Source: Amorphus coralli DSM 19760 (GTDB taxonomy: Bacteria > Pseudomonadota > Alphaproteobacteria > Rhizobiales > Amorphaceae). From it: a stretch of 64,000 nucleotides of DNA. The stretch spans positions 310,001 to 374,000 of the forward strand of contig NZ_KB894571.1 of the NCBI RefSeq assembly GCF_000374525.1, written 5' to 3'. Under the pieces are notes generated by a model, which saw nothing but the letters and a program-made list of their open reading frames with translations, was not told where the DNA came from and made no database searches. A program made the translations under genes and the position numbers. This document shows positions 60,504 through 64,000 of this stretch, piece by piece. Positions within the stretch are counted from its first letter, which is position 1, and every line of letters starts with the position of its first letter.

Positions 60504-61172
60504 ATGAGCGCCAGCGACACGACCTTCGGAGCCATCCGGGACCCGGGCGAGGCCGCCACGGCACAGCGCCGTGCGCGCGAGGCCGCGCGCCGTCACAGCA
60601 GGGTGGTGAAGACGCTGCGCGTCCTGCTGCCGCTGGGGGGTGTCGCCATCGTGGTCGTGATCTTCGGCATGGCCGTCGTGAAATCGCTGCTGCCCGTCGA
60701 TGTGATCGGCAATCTCGACGTCACCAGCGAGGGTCTGGTGATGAACGACCCCAACCTCGCCGGACGGCTGAACGACGGCCGGGCCTACAATGTCAGTGCC
60801 GGCAAGGCGGTGCAGAGCTTCACCGACACCTCGCGGATCACGCTGACCGACATGCTCGCCACCCTGATCGTGAGCGACGCGCAGACCGTGGAAATGCGCA
60901 GCAAGGGGGGCCTGCTCGACACCGACGACGAGTGGATGAACCTGACGGACGGCGTCGTGTTGACCACCACCGACGGCTACCGCGCCGACCTGGAGGACGC
61001 CCGGCTGGACTTCAAGGCCGGCACCCTCGCCAGCGACGCCCCGATCAAGATCCAGTCGGAGAAGTTCGACCTCACCGCCAATGCCCTCGACGTGACGGAC
61101 GAGGGCAAGGTGGTCCGCTTCGTGGGCAACGTGAACATGACGATCCACGGCAAACCAGAAAGCAACCGATGA
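60504..61172 (+). CDS. lptC: LPS export system protein LptC
   Basis: A 222-residue protein with a cytoplasmic start, one membrane helix (about 38-62, 'LLPLGGVAIVVVIFGMAVV') and a periplasmic beta-jellyroll (LptC/OstA fold, 'DLTANALDVTDEGKVVRFVGNV'). It bridges the LptBFG ABC exporter to LptA. ATG 60504 is chosen because it begins the conserved region. The stop overlaps lptA by four bases. Confidence 0.9.
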   Translation: MSASDTTFGAIRDPGEAATAQRRAREAARRHSRVVKTLRVLLPLGGVAIVVVIFGMAVVKSLLPVDVIGNLDVTSEGLVMNDPNLAGRLNDGRAYNVSAGKAVQSFTDTSRITLTDMLATLIVSDAQTVEMRSKGGLLDTDDEWMNLTDGVVLTTTDGYRADLEDARLDFKAGTLASDAPIKIQSEKFDLTANALDVTDEGKVVRFVGNVNMTIHGKPESNR

Positions 61173-61741
61173 CCGGAACCCGTTTGCGTCTTTTCCTGTC
61201 CGCGCTCCTGTTCGCCGCGGTCGCCGCTGCCCCGGCCTCGGCGCAGACCTTCGAGACCGGCTTCTCCGGCCTGGGCGGAGAGTCCGAGGATCCGATCCAG
61301 ATCGAATCCGACGAACTCGAGGTGCGCGACCAGGAAGGCATCGCCGTGTTCGACGGCAACGTCGTGGTCGTGCAGGGCGAGTCCCGCATGCGCTCGGCCA
61401 AGCTGATCGTCCACTATGACGGCGGCGGACAGGCCACCGACGGGGCCGCACAACCCGCCTCGGACGAGGCCGGCGAAGGCGGTCAGCAGATCTCCCGACT
61501 GGAAATCATCGGCAACGTGGTGGTCACCAGCAAGGATCAGACGGCCACCGGCGACCGGGGCGACGTCGACATGAAGACCAACATGCTGGAGCTCAACGGC
61601 AACGTGACGCTGACCCAGGGGCCGAACATCGTGAACGGCGACAAGCTGGTGGTGAATCTCGACACGGGCCACGCCCGCGTCCTGTCGGATTCCCGCGTCC
61701 GCGTGCTTCTGGTTCCCAACAGCGCCAAGCAGCCCCAGTAG
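61169..61741 (+). CDS. lptA: LPS transport protein LptA
   Basis: A 190-residue periplasmic protein with signal peptide ('LFLSALLFAAVAAAPASAQ', cleavage after ASA) and the OstA-like jellyroll: 'PIQIESDELEVRDQEGIAVFDGNVVVVQG' in pieces and 'LEIIGNVVVTSKDQTATGD', then 'LELNGNVTLTQGPNIVNGDKL'. Carries LPS across the periplasm. Unlike the usual order, lptB and rpoN do not follow; a convergent Lrp gene does. Confidence 0.93.
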   Translation: MTGTRLRLFLSALLFAAVAAAPASAQTFETGFSGLGGESEDPIQIESDELEVRDQEGIAVFDGNVVVVQGESRMRSAKLIVHYDGGGQATDGAAQPASDEAGEGGQQISRLEIIGNVVVTSKDQTATGDRGDVDMKTNMLELNGNVTLTQGPNIVNGDKLVVNLDTGHARVLSDSRVRVLLVPNSAKQPQ

Positions 61742-61768
61742 TCCGGCGCCAGTCGGCGGCGCTGCCGG

Positions 61769-62236
61769 TCAGCGGATCGGGATGCGCGGCGCCTGCTTGG
61801 CTTCCCGGATCGTCAGCGCGGTGCGCACGGTATCGACGTTTTCCACAGCCACGAGATGATCGAGCACGAAAACGTGAAAGGCGGACAGGGTCGGCGCCAC
61901 GCATTCCAGGATGAAGTCGATGTCGCCGGAGAGAAGCCAGGCGTGCCGAACGATCTCCCACTCCGCCACCTGCGCTTCGAAGGCCCGGAGATCGGCCTCC
62001 CCCTGATGGTGCAGGCTCACCATGGCAAAGGCGGAAATGTCGTAGCCCAGCGTCTTCTCGTCGAGGATCGCCCGGTAGGCGCGGATGACGCCGGCCTCCT
62101 CCAGCGCCCGCACCCGGCGCAGGCACGGCGGCGCGGTGATGCCGACCCGGCGCGCGAGCTCGACATTGGTCATGCGGCCGTCGTCCTGAAGCTCCTTCAG
62201 GATCTTCCAGTCGACCGCATCGAGCCGCACGTTCAT
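61769..62236 (-). CDS. Lrp/AsnC-family transcriptional regulator
   Basis: A 155-residue regulator. HTH 'LDAVDWKILKELQDDGRMTNVELARRVGITAPPCLRRVRALEEAGVI' (in pieces, residues 5-52) and the RAM ligand domain with 'HAWLLSGDIDFILECV'. Lrp-type proteins respond to amino acids. The ATG at 62236 is preferred over one ten codons earlier as the homologous start. Divergent from the ELM1-family gene; its target is not clear. Confidence 0.92.
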   Translation of the reverse strand: MNVRLDAVDWKILKELQDDGRMTNVELARRVGITAPPCLRRVRALEEAGVIRAYRAILDEKTLGYDISAFAMVSLHHQGEADLRAFEAQVAEWEIVRHAWLLSGDIDFILECVAPTLSAFHVFVLDHLVAVENVDTVRTALTIREAKQAPRIPIR

Positions 62237-62325
62237 GCCGTTCCGCCTTCCCGTTCCAAGGTCCACATCCCTTCATCAACCCGACCGCGGCGCCGGCTGC
62301 AAGCCGCCACCACCAATCATCCCCG

Positions 62326-63267
62326 ATGACCGCCCCCCGCACCCTCGTTCTCGCGCCCGCCGGCAAGGTCGGACACGAGGTTCAATGCGTCGGCGTCGCC
62401 GAGCGCCTGGAAGCGGATCCCCGGATCGAGCGGGTGACGCTGTCGCCGCCCTGGTCCTGGCTCGCCCCGCGCGGCCCCGCCGCCCCGCACCTGCGCACGC
62501 TGGTTGAAACCGACGCCGATCTCGTTCTCGCCTCTGGCCGGCAGGTGGTGCCGCTCGCCCGCGCCATCGCCCGCCGACCGTCTCCCCGGCCCTTCGTCAC
62601 CGTCCTGCAGGCGCCGCGCACGGATCCGGCGGCCTTCGACCTGGTCTGGGCCAACACCCATGACCGGCTCGATGGCCCCAACGTGCTGCAATCCGTCACC
62701 AGCCCGAACCGGCTGACGGTCGATGGCCTCGCCCGGGCGGCCAGCGCACTCCGGGCCCGCCTCCCCCAGCTACCGGCGCCCTGGGTCGGTGTCCTGGTGG
62801 GCGGCACCAGCGGCACCTACAGGCTCGGCGAGGCGGAGGCCACCGCCCTTGGGGAGGCGCTGGCGGCCTTCGCCGCGGGTCACGGCGTCAGCCTCGTCAT
62901 CACCCCGTCCCGGCGCACCGGCGAAACCAATCTCGCTCGCCTGGAGGCGGCGCTCGCCGACACGCCGCACTTCCTCTGGAGGGGCGAAGGCGACAATCCC
63001 CTGCTCGGCATTTACGGTTGCAGCCGAGCGTTCGTTGTTACCTGCGATTCGGTCAACATGATCGGCGAGGCCGCGTTCACGGGAAAGCCGATCCTGGCCT
63101 GGCCGCTTCCGGGCGGACGAGCCAAGTTTCGCCGCTTTCACGAGGCGATGGTGGCCCACGGCGCGATGCGCTGGTTCGACGGAAGCCTTCCGCCGGCGGA
63201 CTACACGCCGCTGGACACCACCGGCATGGTGGCCGACGCCATCCTGGCGCGCATGGCGGAGCGCTGA
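62326..63267 (+). CDS. ELM1-family protein (mitochondrial fission ELM1-like)
   Basis: A 313-residue protein with glycosyltransferase-B-like pattern. 'TDADLVLASGRQVVPLARAI', 'FDLVWANTHDRL', 'WVGVLVGGTSGTYRL' and 'VTCDSVNMIGEAAFTGKPILAWPL' are family marks of bacterial homologues of plant ELM1. Bacterial function unknown; a nucleotide-sugar-binding role is possible. Followed by a UUCG-loop hairpin (63327-63342, GGCGGC with GCCGCC) in the gap before trxB. Confidence 0.85.
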   Translation: MTAPRTLVLAPAGKVGHEVQCVGVAERLEADPRIERVTLSPPWSWLAPRGPAAPHLRTLVETDADLVLASGRQVVPLARAIARRPSPRPFVTVLQAPRTDPAAFDLVWANTHDRLDGPNVLQSVTSPNRLTVDGLARAASALRARLPQLPAPWVGVLVGGTSGTYRLGEAEATALGEALAAFAAGHGVSLVITPSRRTGETNLARLEAALADTPHFLWRGEGDNPLLGIYGCSRAFVVTCDSVNMIGEAAFTGKPILAWPLPGGRAKFRRFHEAMVAHGAMRWFDGSLPPADYTPLDTTGMVADAILARMAER

Positions 63268-63409
63268 ACACGGCGTCCGCCGGTCTGGCGCGCGCCTTGA
63301 CTTTCGGCCTTCGCGGCCATCATTCGGGCGGCTTCGGCCGCCGATCCCATATAGGGGTCGACAGACAGACGGCCGCTCCACCGACGGAGCCCGGCCGAGA
63401 GGATTTTGA

Positions 63410-64000
<591 letters not shown>

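Overview
The window is GC-rich chromosomal DNA of an alphaproteobacterium, most likely Hyphomicrobiales (Rhizobiales) or a near relative. The evidence is the gene families (complex I NDUFA9-like protein, ELM1-family protein, HWE histidine kinase, MaeB hybrid malic enzyme, RNase D next to lptC-lptA, QueG), an alphaproteobacterial SOS box of the GTTC-N7-GTTC type, and the base composition. No rRNA or species marker is present, so the genus is left open.

Layout. 1-9001: a GntR/FCD regulator, then a divergent eight-gene catabolic operon: TRAP transporter subunits Q, M and P, a 3-hydroxyacyl-CoA-type dehydrogenase, two paralogous extradiol-type VOC proteins (only the second keeps the metal ligands), a class II aldolase-like protein and an aldehyde dehydrogenase, closed by a terminator. 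9.1-11.3 kb: a LysE exporter, then an AT-rich patch with an orphan membrane protein and debris that looks like a FitA/FitB-type toxin-antitoxin pair. 11.3-17.7 kb: housekeeping genes (lytic transglycosylase, arabinose-5-phosphate isomerase, malic enzyme, ceramidase-family membrane protein, MoaB). 17.8-25.1 kb: a large repeat-rich protein with a CBM2-like C-terminus, a short glycosyltransferase, a radical SAM protein behind an SOS box, RNase HII, and a coiled-coil protein split by a one-base frameshift. 25.3-31.7 kb: a TSUP permease/TIGR02186/DUF3429 trio, a strong candidate small RNA on the minus strand with an anti-Shine-Dalgarno loop, TrmJ-type methyltransferase, glutamate racemase and an HWE kinase.

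31.7-39.3 kb: AraC regulator and aldo/keto reductase; DeoR regulator, a LOG-like protein and a four-gene ABC importer with a candidate operator. 39.5-43.7 kb: rpsD, then a TPP riboswitch controlling a short upstream ORF, thiM, thiE, thiD and, translationally coupled to thiD, a TRAP substrate-binding protein with no membrane partners. 43.8-49.4 kb: Gln-rich periplasmic protein, SDR, QueG, GST, UppP with an unusual long tail, NDUFA9-like protein.

49.79-58.04 kb: a genomic island at the 3' end of tRNA-Leu(CAG). It carries a P4-type integrase, an AlpA regulator, an HTH/zinc-ribbon protein, a second tyrosine recombinase and a type III restriction-modification system (mod, res). Paired GTTGGTA repeats at both ends look like integrase arm sites. 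58.1-64.0 kb: PAP2 phosphatase, GNAT, RNase D, LptC, LptA, Lrp regulator, ELM1-family protein and the start of trxB.

Most notable: the TRAP binding protein inside a TPP-controlled thiamine operon; the VOC pair in which one member has lost all three metal ligands; the three-hairpin sRNA candidate; the SOS-box radical SAM gene; and the complete architecture of the tRNA-Leu island.
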